The position numbers were made by a program, and so were the translations under genes. The notes below the pieces were generated by a model that saw only the letters and a program-made list of their open reading frames with translations, was not told the origin of the DNA and did not search any database. 64,000 bases of DNA, from positions 22,907,800 through 22,971,799 of the forward strand of contig NC_049983.1 of the NCBI RefSeq assembly GCF_000003815.2, read 5' to 3'. Origin of the DNA: Branchiostoma floridae. Its lineage: Eukaryota > Chordata > Leptocardii > Amphioxiformes > Branchiostomatidae. This document shows, in pieces, positions 12,924 to 25,100 of the stretch. Position 1 is the first letter of the stretch, and each line of letters starts with the position of its first letter.

Positions 12924-13095
12924 GTGTGTGTGCGTGTGTGTGTATGAATGTGTCTGTGTGTGTTTTTGTGAGTGTTTTGTGTGTGAGAGTGTGTGTGTTT
13001 GTGTGTGTGTGTTTATATCTATGTGTGTGTGCATATGTCTGTGTGTGTTTGTGTGTGTGTCTGTATGTGTGTGTGTATGTTTGTGTTTGTGTGTC
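12924..13095. repeat. (GT)n-rich microsatellite
   Basis: Imperfect GT/TGTG tract immediately upstream of the Kelch gene. The alternating Cys-Val open frame is a product of the repeat. Confidence 0.95.
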
Positions 13096-13215
13096 GTTGA
13101 TCTTCATGAAGGAGTAAAGGTTTAGCATCTCTTATAATCTTGTTCTGCTATGAGCCATTCCTGCATGTCAAGAAATATAACTATTAGAGAACTTGTGTTG
13201 CAGAATTGGGCTACA

Positions 13216-14913
13216 ATGGCATCTGCACAGAGGTCACAGACATCCTTTAACTTCTGCCATGACACACACTCGAGCGCCCTCTTGCAGGGTTTGCAGGAAC
13301 TGCGATTAGAGAACCTGTTGGTGGATGTCATCCTGTGTGTCTCTGGAAGAGAAATCCCCTGCCACAGAAACGTGCTTGCTACTTGCAGTGAATATTTTCG
13401 CGCAATGTTCTGCAATGGACACCTCGAGAGCAAGGAGCATAAGGTAATCATCGAAGAACAGAGTGCCAGTGCCTTGCAGCTTCTTGTTGACTACGCCTAC
13501 ACCTCAAGGGTGACGATCACTGAAGACAATGCTGTGGAACTGATGGAAGCAGCCAACTTCTTCCAGATTCTACCAGTCAAGGATGCATGCACAAAGTTCC
13601 TATCGGACAGTCTATGTGTCAAGAACTGCCTGAAGATGGTAAGCTTAGGCGGCATGCTGAACCCCATCCTGGAAGCAGAAGCGCTGTCGTATGCCATGAA
13701 GAAATTTACTGCAGTCAGCAAGACACCAGAGTTCATTGATTTGACAAAGGACCACCTCATCAAGCTCATCTCCTCTGATGACCTCAATGCACCTGAAGAG
13801 GCTGTGTACACAGCAGTGATGGCATGGATCAACCATGACACCAGGAAGAGGAAGAAGGAGATGAGAGAGCTGATGGAGCTGGTCAGGTTCCCTTGGATGG
13901 ACAAAATGTACTTCCTAGAGAAGGTGGAGACTGACAAGACACTGCGCAAGTGCTGTCCAAATGTTGTGGCAGAAGCTCTGAGGTATCAGGCATTCCCAGG
14001 GGAGGTCCAGTCACCTCGCACCCGTCCCCGCCGTGCCAGTGGTCTGAGGGAGGCAGTGGTGGTCATTGGAGGGTGTGAGAAGTTAGAAAAAGGAAATTTT
14101 TCGGGTTACAACAGCTCCTTTATGATGACACACTCCTCTGCACAATGGGTCACAAGTTGGGTTTCTATGACAACAATGAAGAATGAGAAGGACCATGGAT
14201 TTGCTGTGGCTGTTTTGGGCACAAGTGACATTATTGTGTGTGGTGGGATTCATTGCAAGGATGTTTGGCTGTATCTGACAAAACTTGACATCTGGTGTAA
14301 ACTTGCTCCAATGCGCACAGATAGGGCCTATTGCAAGCTGGCTGTAGTGCAAGGTAAAGTGTATGCCATTGGTGGCAGAAGCCGCCACCCACCTCTAGTT
14401 GTAGAAGCAGGTGTGGAAGTTTATGACCAGAGCCTGAACAAGTGGACTGAAGGTGTTCCACTGCCACAGCCAAGGTTCCTGCATGCAGTTGCAGTGGTAG
14501 ATGGCAGCATATATGTAATAGGTGGACGTGATGCTGAGAGAAAGTCAACATCTACGGTGTTCCACTTCAGTAACTCCCAGTGGCATACAGGAAGGGACAT
14601 GCCTGTGGAAGACGAGGATATTACAGCTTCAGTTCTCAATGGTAGCATCTATGTTGCTGGGCTTCGATGGAAACTGCTGTGTTACAGGCCAGAAGAAGAC
14701 TTGTGGACTGAAATATTCCACACTGATATTGGACGCAGATGTGGCATGACTGTCTTTGGTGGGCAGATTTACATCTATGGTGGCATGGACAGTGATAGCA
14801 ATGGAACAACGAAGGTTTTGCAGCTTAATCAAGAAGATGAGTCACTTGAGCAGGTGGGGAACATGCCCAAGGGTCTGTTTGACCAAGCTTGTGTTACTAT
14901 ATTAAAGGGTTGA
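13216..14913 (+). CDS. Kelch-like BTB/BACK protein, KLHL24/KLHL35-like, single exon
   Basis: 565 residues from the ATG at 13216, chosen because it has A at -3 and G at +4. An in-frame ATG at 13150 would add 22 residues, but the sequence just before 13202 resembles a splice acceptor (TTGTGTTGCAG), so the upstream part may be 5' intron. BTB domain about 15-125 (V-D-V-I-L-C-V, then C-H-R-N-V-L-A, then Y-F-R-A-M-F), BACK domain about 130-235, the linker S-P-R-T-R-P-R-R-A-S-G seen in KLHL24-type proteins, then six Kelch blades with paired glycines (V-I-G-G-C, V-C-G-G-I, A-I-G-G-R, V-I-G-G-R, V-A-G-L, I-Y-G-G-M). The fifth blade has a single Gly. Family role: substrate adaptor for CUL3 ubiquitin ligases, cytoplasmic. 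The frame has no introns, so retrogene origin is possible. The exact orthologue is uncertain. Confidence 0.95.
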   Translation: MASAQRSQTSFNFCHDTHSSALLQGLQELRLENLLVDVILCVSGREIPCHRNVLATCSEYFRAMFCNGHLESKEHKVIIEEQSASALQLLVDYAYTSRVTITEDNAVELMEAANFFQILPVKDACTKFLSDSLCVKNCLKMVSLGGMLNPILEAEALSYAMKKFTAVSKTPEFIDLTKDHLIKLISSDDLNAPEEAVYTAVMAWINHDTRKRKKEMRELMELVRFPWMDKMYFLEKVETDKTLRKCCPNVVAEALRYQAFPGEVQSPRTRPRRASGLREAVVVIGGCEKLEKGNFSGYNSSFMMTHSSAQWVTSWVSMTTMKNEKDHGFAVAVLGTSDIIVCGGIHCKDVWLYLTKLDIWCKLAPMRTDRAYCKLAVVQGKVYAIGGRSRHPPLVVEAGVEVYDQSLNKWTEGVPLPQPRFLHAVAVVDGSIYVIGGRDAERKSTSTVFHFSNSQWHTGRDMPVEDEDITASVLNGSIYVAGLRWKLLCYRPEEDLWTEIFHTDIGRRCGMTVFGGQIYIYGGMDSDSNGTTKVLQLNQEDESLEQVGNMPKGLFDQACVTILKG

Positions 14914-16564
14914 GGTACAACCTAGTACCATACATTCCTAAGAAGTCACAACACATGTGTTAGTGTGAAGTAAGCAAGCAGAGCTAACCAACATTGCATC
15001 AATGGACAGTGTTGATTGTAAACATGACTTGATAGGGCTGTCTGTGTACCTGTAAAATTCTAAAGGAACAGGTATGGACCTGAACACCTGGTGTATATGT
15101 ACCTGTACCTCAACAAACTAACTCATTTGTGAACATGATTTTTCAGACTTCTAAAGATTTATTCTTAGCCAATGATACAACTTTGATAACCTGCAAGACA
15201 GTTGACAATTAAGAAAACTTACAAATAGACTCATTTTGAGACTCAAATGAAATATGCAAAGATGACAATTTACCACATGACAGTGGTACAAGCTATGGAT
15301 TTAGTATTAGTAATAAGGAAGGTGTGATGAAAAATGTATGAAGATGATACAGTTTACACATATTCTATCTTAAAACATGTTCAAACATGTTGACTAGTGT
15401 AGTATTAACTTAGATATGTTTTCTTCATTAATCATTTAGATAAAGATTAATCATTTCAAAGGTTACAGTACTTTGTGACATTTGACCATTGACTCACTCT
15501 GCTGTTCAAGCTTAACTGGAAAAGGGACGGAAAGGATTGTCTTAACTTCTTTAACACTCCTAAGGTCTGTTTCAGTTATCAGTTTCTTAATGTTAAATTT
15601 GTTTTAGACAATGTCAATGGCAGCTGTATCCTACAGAAAAGTTTTGTAATCAGTTAACTAACATTAATTGTTAATTGATAATTATGTGCATCCCATCAAT
15701 GGAGGAATATTCTCACCAACTGCTACCCATCAATGTTGATACTAGTCCAAATTCGATTTCAGTTTTTTTCGTTTGCAAGTGAACCGATGTCCTTTTTCGG
15801 TTTTGAATTTATGAAGTGGTAATGTTTACTTTCTTCAGATGCAAGACAGTATGTGTATTTGACAAAGGTCTTAGTATTGATTAACCAAGTTCTGTTTAAA
15901 AGAATTACCCGAAAAAGTGCCTGCTGTGAGTTGTGTTTTTTGTCATCATACATGTACATTTTTATGAATTTAGTTAAAACTTTTATGCCAAGTCTTACAG
16001 CACAATTGAAGTGCCTTTATCACTTAATCAGGTAAGAGTTGGGCGAGCCGCTAGAGGCGCGATTTAGTCAGGCTACCCAATCAGGGAGGACGAGGCACTC
16101 TCCAAACAGACTTTGGGCGGGGATTCTAATAACTTTTCTCTGACAAGTCAGAAAACATGACGATTTCCATTCCAGTCCCTGCTTGGATATCGGTTTAAAT
16201 AGACGCACTTTTCTTTCCATTCATTCCTATTTTTAAGTATCGCTGAATATAGACCACAGCCTAGATGGCTGCGATGTTTTACAGCCTAAATCATTCTCAT
16301 TTCTACCACAGCAATCCGTAGCCACGTGCAGGGGAATGTGTTAATGTTACCGAGGGAGATAGGGAGGGTCGCGGGGCACAGATCAGGCCGTGAACTTGTT
16401 ATTTTAGTCTACATTTCCCGATATCTCCATGGTTACGGGGCATAACGACATTCCACATACCCCATAACGCCCCTGGATGGTCTTAGGGCGTGTGCGCTGG
16501 CATTTAGGGATGCTTGTTGGTCTGTTATATACAGCGTATTGATGATTTATTGGAGGGAAATAAA
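14914..16564 (+). other. Probable 3'UTR and downstream flank of the Kelch gene
   Basis: AT-rich and without long ORFs. The first plain AATAAA I find on this strand is at 16559-16564 and another is near 16839. Where the transcript ends is not certain. Confidence 0.4.
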
Positions 16565-17667
16565 CAAAGCAGGATTAGTGAAAATAAATCAGACGTTGTC
16601 GATTCTAGTCGCATGGTTGTACTTTGTTCCCTATTCTGTATTCGGTTGGGAGAAGATGACAAAGAAGAAAAGACGCATCTTTTGTAGGACCTACAGAAGG
16701 AAGATGTACATCTGCTAGGGCATAGATACATTGCTACTTCCAAAGAGTATGTCAATATACAGGATCTGAGGATTATGTTCGTCAATGTCTTTATGCGTTG
16801 CTGACGTAGATTGTGTATTCATATGCAAAATGCAATAAAAAAGATACAATTCTGTAGTATAGTATGAGGCTCATACTTGTTGCATTGCCATCACGCGATC
16901 GTTACCTTCTTTTAATTATCGCCCGCTTCCAACTGTAAATTCAGTCAATTTCGCGATGATGGTATTTCGCGTTAGAAGGAAAACGGGGTTTTCAATTTGC
17001 GGTTTAAATGATTATCTAGATTGTCGCACAGCCAACTTACTCAGACAGCATGGAGTCAAGCCATGTGTGGCAGTGCCGCATAGTTTCCTTTATCAGACAA
17101 GCCTTGGCTACAGTACAGTAGTGTGGGAGAAGTCAGTTTGGAGGAGGAGAGAACATGTCTGCTCCATTAACACAGCCACCCCTGGCTGTTCGCCAGGTCT
17201 CGCGGCTTTCATCACAGTTCTAGGGAGACCGAGATCACATGCAGCCCCGACACCAGCCGAGCCGCCCGGACTACAAGTGCAACGCTCTGTTGACATAAGT
17301 AAGAAGTACAGAATCCAAGGATCACGTCCAAGATTGCCTTGTCTTAAGTGCAAATCTGTGTAAATGCCAACGCGCATTCAGTGACGATCTTCACATGGCA
17401 ACTATGATACTTTAAGGCGATACTAAGACTAACGTCTTTCCATAAAGTGGGCAGGCTGGGGGAAATATGCGAAAACTACGATATAAAAGACAAGAAAAAC
17501 ACAAAACGCACCAAAAATAATTCGTACTTAATGGCATAAACCTTGATTTTTCGTTTCCACAAACGACAGGGCCCCGGGAAGGAAATGCGACGTAGGACTG
17601 ACTGAAGAACACTGCATTTCGGTTCTCGCACAGTTCGGCCCCTAGCCAACCAGTAAAATTCGACACC

Positions 17668-17742
17668 ATGTGGTTAAGGTTACGGTTAAAATTAAGGTTA
17701 GGGTTAGAGTTAAAGTTAAACTTTATGTTAGGGTTAGGCGTC
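17668..17742 (+). repeat. Degenerate telomere-like (TTAGGG)n tract
   Basis: About ten diverged hexamers such as GGTTAAGGTTACGGTTAAAATTAAGG, then exact GGTTAGGGTTAG and TTAGGGTTAGG. It is a short interstitial telomere-type repeat, not a chromosome end. Confidence 0.7.
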
Positions 17743-18596
17743 CTCTTTCGGCGAAACGTCTCGATTGACTCTAAAAGTAGTCCTAGGCCTGGTGCCGAAC
17801 CGTCCAATACCTGTTGGTTCATCGTCCTCATCGGCTAGGGACCGAACTGTCCAGATGCCGAAACATTCGCCATTCTGTCTTGATCCGGTGCCATCAAGTC
17901 GTTTTACGGCATTTACGTCATCAATCGTACAATTTTGTTCTCTTCAATCAAGTCGAACGTCTTAATCCGTCGCAAAATAATCGACGTAATTGATTTCAAC
18001 CGTTCGGCAAGACCAAAACTATCGTCCCCGGTAGCGACCAGAAGCTGAAACAGAAACCAGAGGTGCGGTGCAGTAGGTATAGGGTGATGGAGACATGAAG
18101 CAGGTAACGTTAGACCAGGCGGTTTTTCTGTGAACTGTAGTGGATCGAGGTCTGCACGGCTATGTACAGACAAAGTGAACATGACAGAAACCTTGGCGGC
18201 AATCTGGGAAATTCAGCAACAACTGAACAAGGAGCACATTCGGAGTTGATGTTGGAATTGATCTATGAGTTAAACAGACCCATTCTCGTACTGAATGAGC
18301 TGAATCCACGTCGTAGAAACTCCTCTTACCGAGCGGAGTTCTAGGAATTGAAGCGGTTGGAATCTATATATGCGTAGGAGAATGGAATTGCCGGGCTGCC
18401 CAAGAAGAAGAATAACTTAGATAAATCTACGCTGCTCCAACTTTACCAGCTATGGAGTACTTATGTCTCCAGTCTCCAGCTTTGTGTCCGGCTCAATATT
18501 TTACGTAGGAGAAGAAGCGCTATGAAAAAAGACAGATTCTTAAGAAAGACGTACTATATAGTTTCACAAGACACATGGAAAACACAGAGCTTGTAT

Positions 18597-18680
18597 TGAA
18601 CAAATTCCTAGAACTACGAATTCGTTACACAACCTTCCTTTAATTCTTCGGAGGTTGTGTAACGAAGAAGACTTTGTTCA
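18597..18680. repeat. Short foldback (inverted repeat)
   Basis: Arms TTCGTTACACAACCT and AGGTTGTGTAACGAA are separated by about 16 bp. The outer parts also partly pair (GAACAAA / TTTGTTC). Likely a small MITE remnant. Confidence 0.7.
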
Positions 18681-19805
18681 ATTGATCTACCAACCTGATG
18701 AAACTATTTACGAACTGAGCTTGTATGGCCTGTATATGCTTGGAGGCTAATATCCCCCACCTGACTCCTTCTAGGCCGGGGTACAGAAGAAATTGGCCCT
18801 AATAGGGAACATAATTGGCCTGAAGGGATAGCTGGCCCGAGAAGATCAGAGGTCCAATTTTGGCAGAGTTTGGGAGCTGGGACGGACATGTCGATAATTC
18901 TAGCGGCAAGTTGGCAGGTCTTTCCTGGTACCGTGCCAGATGACGTCATGACCAAGGCTACACGCGTCCATCCGTGTCCGGCGAGGCCAGCCTCTGGCCA
19001 TGAGACTTGTAACTATCTTACTTTAGAAAGATACTGAACCCACGAGTAGTCCCATTTGGTCACTAGTATAACAAGATATTAATTGGCTGTGTTTATTATT
19101 GTGTATTCCATCACGAAGGAAAACATTTTTGGGGTTAGATTTCATCCTCTTTCAAATAAGATTTGGACCATGGTTACTGGTTAAGTAGCGACTGTTCGAT
19201 CACTTAATTATGTAGCAAGTGACAAGACAGAACTGATGAAGTTGGTCACATCAAATATTTGATGAGTTTGAGTAAGAATAAACAGTAGTAGTTTGTAAGG
19301 CTAGACATATGTGAATGTAAACATTATGTATTGTTTACAAATTTTCTCTTTCTACTGCTAAACTTTAGTGTTTAGCTAGTAAGCAGAAGTTTGACGTTTA
19401 TTTTGTATTTCAATTTTGCTGTACTTGTGTTGCATTAAAGCTTCTGCATAATTTCAAGGGCAAGTTGGCAGTCCTTTCCTGGTCTGATAACAGTTAACAT
19501 GCATCCATCCGTGTCCTCCGAGGTCGGCCTCTGGCCCTGAGCCCAATTATCATATATCATTCATACACAATAACTTCAGTATTGTACCGTATCGTGCCGA
19601 GACCTGGCTACTTTTCATTTCTTCTGATCTAGCTCATGATAAAAGCGGTTGTGGTGAGAGGATTTATTATCACGACTGAACAGGTGCGACCTTGGTGGCA
19701 GGGTGTTATGAAATTGTGTACGTTTTTCGTTCCGGTGAGAGAACAAAGCCTTTAGCAGAGGTCAAGTCGTTGTGATGACGTAATCATGGATGCAAGACCC
19801 CGATC

Positions 19806-19880
19806 TTAATAACAGGATATAATAATCTTTATTGCAAATTAATGCCCGAGGGCTCATTGCATACAAAGTAAAGCAGTAGT
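19806..19880 (-). mobile_element. LINE 3' tail fragment
   Basis: Read on the minus strand it is GAGCCCTCGGGCATTAATTTGC then AATAAAG, matching the 3' end of the element at 58040-58475 (AGCCCTCGGGCAAGAATTTGC then AAATAAAC). Only the tail is recognisable. Confidence 0.55.
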
Positions 19881-21616
19881 GGTATACATAATCATACTTA
19901 ACAAAGAGGGAAAATGATACTCATGGATAAATCAAAAGGGAATAACGACTAATCTAAATCTATTTCTATTTAAGCTATTTGATGGGTTTGACTTCTTTTC
20001 CGTATGCTTAATGGGTCCTTAATCGATTTTGGCCCTGGAGCCGAGGAGTTGGCCATGTGTCTAGTGACGTAACGATGGTGTAACGATTTCTCCTTGCCTT
20101 TACTGTTTGAAATCATCAACAGGGATAAATTTACACTGAACTTGTATCAATGTTGGGCAAAAATTCTCTCTTGGTGAAGTATTGTTTTGGTCTATCTGTG
20201 GGTGTGACTGTATGTCTGTCTGTCTGTGTTTCTCAAATGCAGTACCTGTATGTTCTGCAAGGGGCGCTTACCAGGACGACTACTCTGATTACATTGTTAA
20301 TGTTTCACGTTGCTTGATCTTGCTTCACAGTGTAAACCGCACCTTAAGAATTTTTCACGCTTTAAGCGTCAAATTCCTTTGGGCTGTAGAATCGTAGAGG
20401 TACAGTTGATCGCAGTTGACTGCATGGCTTGTCAAAGGAGACTAAAGCGCATTAATGGACTGATGATTAACCGCCTCGAACCGATTCTAACCATTTCTCA
20501 CAGCCGAAATGAGTTTCTGGCGGAGCGTACTAAGACATCTCTCATCACCCGGCCAGTAACAGGCCTTCTGGCGATGACAGCGCTGTCGGAACCACAAAAT
20601 GTCGGTCCAGCATAGAACACAAAACACGGGGGTGGGTTTGTGGTAAATATGATAGGTGTCTTCATGGTATTGACCCTTAAAGGGACCCTCTTGTAAATAT
20701 CAACGTTACAACAATCGAGTAGACATAAAGATGGGCTACTAACGATACTTATTAACGTCTAGTTCTTCTGTATCCTTGTACAACGTTTCTGCACTATTTC
20801 AGACCGAAGAAGGTACATGCTGTTTTCTTTACATTTCGTCGCGTTGGACAATTTTACGCTCCTAATCCGTTTTTAATAGTGTCAGGAGGTTCTGGTGATG
20901 AAACCCGGCGTCTGGACTCCCCCGCTACAAGGCTCGTAAAGGGAACCTGAGAACGCGTGTACATGGGGTGTGCATGGGGCGCTCCTAGTTAGCCTCTTAA
21001 GCAGGCTCCGCGGGGGACGTTTTGTAACGCCGCTTTATGTTGATGATGCGTATAATCTCCAAGCAGATGTTGGGATGGGAAATTGTAAATTTTTATGAGC
21101 ATCGCCTTTTCGCAACCGTCCCATGCCCAATGGTTTGTCCAATAATTTTCCACCCTACTGGCCGTAGACTATTTCTTCCGAACCAGTGTTACCAAGTGGT
21201 GTAACTCTTACTTCTTCACCATGTTCACCGTGGTTTTCTGTAAACGACCGAATGCATTAATCTCCAAGAAGATGTTGGGTGACGCTTAGCAGTTGCGTCT
21301 ACCCTGTGTCAAACGTTTTGGGGTAGTTTTACACGAGAAAAGGCAGCTAGGAAAACGTTGACATCTGCTTGAAGATAAGATTTATTACAAAGAGACCACA
21401 ACATCGGCGCGTGGCTCGAACAGTTTCCCTAAATCGCGCGTCGCGGGGGTCGGAGTGAGCCGGGCCCGGTCCCCATCATATCAGCACCAGGCGGATCGAG
21501 TTTCCAGCACACATAGCGGCGGGACAGACGCGGTCTGTTGGCTAGTCACCGGCTCGCGCCAGAGGAGGACGGAATCTCCTGCCTTTCTGCGACTCATCAA
21601 CACTCGACTCATCAAA

Positions 21617-22130
21617 ATGACGGGTAACATGGCGACGATAAGGCGGCTTGTAGGGGTGGACGTGTTTCTCGCGGTGTTGCTCTTGTTACAGGTTGGACTA
21701 ACGCTCACGGAGCACCACCGGGACACGGCACGAGAGGCCAGGGCGCCTCAGCCGTTCCCCGTACCGGAGGACCCCATCACTGTGACGCGGTCTCTCTGCA
21801 ACAACGTCGACAAACCGGCGCTACAGAACAGGACGGCGGTGTTCGAAACTTCGGATGGATCCGGATCCGTCGTTTTCAACCACATCTACAACTTCCACAC
21901 CAAGAAGTGCGAGGATAATAATAATAATAACGCCGGCGTTAACGATGCCCTCAAAGCTCTGTTGGAGTCTGTAGACGCCATGGCTAAATCGACGCGTAGC
22001 CTTCGGCAGGACATTCGCAAGGCCCGGAAGGACTCAGCGTGCTGCGGTCGTCTGAAAGACGGACCAGGAGAGCTTGGAACCGACAAGTGTTCATCAACCA
22101 CATCTCCAGAACCCAGTCCCACACCTGAAG
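21617..22130 (+). CDS. Fibrinogen-domain gene, exon 1
   Basis: Codes the leader, the N-terminal region, an Asn run from an (AAT)n tract, the helical stretch and the Pro/Ser linker. The donor is GAAG|GTAGGG, phase 1. The frame stays open upstream to 21455, but the start context favours 21617 or 21629. Confidence 0.85.
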
Positions 22131-25100
22131 GTAGGGTACTATACTAACATTGCCGGGGTGACGTTACAAAGTTGTTATTTATGTCTTTCCTTATCCAGAA
22201 GAAAATTTCTATTTCGGTACCCGGTTGGGAGGAGAGGTGAGGGGAGCACGTAATTTGATACCATGATGATGACCAGTTTCCGTCACGTTTAGTTTGTTAA
22301 TGGTCAGGAAAACGGTTTCCCCGGACCCCGCCAGACGGTCTGAAAGTTTCTGTCAATGTCCTAGGCCTGTTGCAAAGTTGTCTTGGGGGTGACAGGGACA
22401 GGTCAGATCGCGCTGGCTACTTGACAGACAGCAACACCACGCAAATATGCCGGGCAAACAACCGCCATATGCATTGAATGTCATCTTGCTTTTATTACTA
22501 TTGTACCACAAGACCAGACGCATTCTTTAGTACCATCCTCTGTAGCTAGTCCTGGAGATAGTTTCACTGGAGACATGCTATTTGCGGGTTGTCGATCATC
22601 GTTCAAATAATGCCGACAAACAACTAACGCATGCAGTGAATATCACATTTCTTTTTATCACTGTCCACTCGAGTTCGGAACAGACGTTCTTAATTCAAGC
22701 CTCTACAATGTGCATGGTGGTGATACATGAAGGACTGGCAAAACGATTTATCTATATTTGTGAGTCGTTAACTACCGTGTACATATGCCAGCCAAAAATA
22801 TCTGTCGTATGTAGTGAGTATCACCTTTCTTTTTATTTTGCCCATTATTGTAACTGCACATATGTCTAACAAACACAGTATGCAGGCGAATATATCATAA
22901 CTCTTTTTATCATTGTCCACCCTGTTTCATTGAGCAGACATACATGGTTTTAGGATTTTACAATCGGTGGTGGTTGAACTAGAAAATCGCTCCATCTCAC
23001 TTTATCTATATTTGAGAGTCGTTAAACACCGCGCAAATATGCCGCACAAACAAGTGCCTATCGCACTGAATATCACCTTTCTTTTTATTACTGCCTATTA
23101 TTGTACACCAGGACCACAGGCATAGATGAATTATTTCATTGAAGGTAGTATTGTGACTGGGTGAACGCTCCAGCCTTAATCGTCGAACACCATCTAAACA
23201 ACAAACCTTTCTTTTTTTATATTGAACAAGAAGATCTGAAACGCACTGGCCTTGGCGTTGAAGGATGGGAAAACGTTCTACCTATTTGGGAATCGTCAAA
23301 CGCCGTGCAAATATGCCAGACAAACAACTGCCCTTAATGTACTACTAAATATCGTGTTTCCCTTTACTTGCTGACCACTTCAGGCTAACTAGCAAGACCA
23401 CAAACACGCGTGGTTTATTCAGGAGTGGCCGTGTTCCGCCTGAGTTCCGACCGTCGGCATCGTCAGCCTGTCATTTTCCGCCTCACGGGAAACGAGGACC
23501 GGCGAGTCTCTTAGCTTTTCATGTTTTACAATCAGCAAACATGGCTCCGAATGATACTGGTCGTCAAATAACCTGCATCATTCCGTTTGCTTGTTTACAT
23601 CGTGCGCTGTTTGCGAGGCAAACGTTTGGATAGCGGAAATGGGTTGACACAGGGCTATTTTTAAGGTTTGTTTAACAGAAATGAGTTGGCAGAGTTCCGT
23701 TTCTGTTTTTCCATCTGGCCGTGCCAATACGACCCTGTTCCGGTGTGGATGTTGTTCCTACAAGACGTCGGCAACTTTCTCCTCCTACTGTCTGACCTGT
23801 TGCGGATATCCGTGACCCGAAGTGTACACACTTTAATAGGCTCTTGTGCGATGTTTGGTACATAGAGCGGTCGTTATTGTATAAACACCTGTCACGTCAA
23901 ACGCGGGAGGTCGTTACCGAGAGGCGAAAGCTGCGGGATTGCTTTACCCTGCAGGGGTGGAAGTTGGAACCGCTCGGGGGGACTCGGCGGGACTGGGCTT
24001 TTAATTTCCGCTTTGACCTATTCAGGACGCGGGTTGGGTTCACCCGTCTGGTAATCTTGGGCCGTGCGATTTTGATTTCATGGATTACAGTCGAGCACCG
24101 TGGAGTGTATAATCCTTGCTAACAAGGCGACTCTGACCCAATTTAGAGAAAAGAATGTCTTTCGAAAGGCAAGCTAGCTTGCTTACAGTTCTCTCCCTCC
24201 CCTGCGTCACATTGAGCATGTTGAAAATCTAGAAGTCGTGATGAGCGAGAAAATAAGAGAATGTCGACCTGTATTTATCCTAAATGTCTTTTTTCTATCC
24301 GTTTCTTTGAAGTGTGCGAATGAAATACCAGTGATAAAAGATTCTGCATTTGTTATCCATTTTGCTATGTCTTCAAGTTCCAAATTTAGCTACCAGCTCT
24401 CCTTCTGGAAAAATAGCCTTGAGTTTTCACACTCCTGCGTCACGATTCATAATTATAATTGGGTATTTCTAAACAATGTTGTCCTCGTGTATTCTGACCA
24501 AGTACCAACCTGCTCACCTCGCCCATCTTGCAACACTTGTAGCAGGATTAGCCACATTACCAAGTTCACGTGGGAGGACATGTAGCAATTCACGGCGAGC
24601 CGGTGTCAAGGGCGGGCGGTATACCCGGGGATATGGCGGGAAATACCGGTTACTTAGGCCAGCTTTGGGGTAGCTCCGGGGAGGAAAGGGAGCTCTAATA
24701 ACTGTTTAGGGGGCGTTAGATGAATGAATGATGTGTTTTCCTGGTGTTTCCTCCCCGTTCGGAGACGTTTTCGCCCAGACAGACTGCTGAGATCACGTCC
24801 GAAATACTTCAGTAGTCTGAGAGGGTACGTGTGCAAGTCGTGCTGCAGGGTGGGAACTGGCTTGATCTACGAGTACAAGTGATGTATCAGTCGGGCTTGG
24901 GTCTTTGCCTTAATCGCCATCTTTGAAAGTTGAAAAGATTCACCAGTGGACGCACTTTATGTTGCAGAAACACACGTAAAAGAGGGTCTGTATATGCACT
25001 GACAACAGGGGTCCCGACAACGCTTCAGAGAAGAACCACAAGGCTTCATATACAGTTAAAATCAGCGAAGGCAATTACGTAAAATGTGGTCGAATCGCTA

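Larger units (their letters stand above)
16565..21616. other. Intergenic region between Kelch and fibrinogen-domain genes
   Basis: Contains a telomere-like tract, a hairpin repeat, a LINE tail and several partial MITEs whose ends read TCTCCAAGCAGA (near 21057 and 21270). An open frame at 16956-17363 shows no recognisable features. No gene supported. Confidence 0.5.

Noticed and set aside
16956-17363. 135-codon plus-strand frame
   Set aside because: No recognisable domain, overlapping open frame on the other strand, no splice or start evidence.
21455-21616. Upstream extension of fibrinogen exon 1 to the ATG at 21455
   Set aside because: It would put 54 polar residues before the signal sequence. 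ATGs at 21617 and 21629 have better context.
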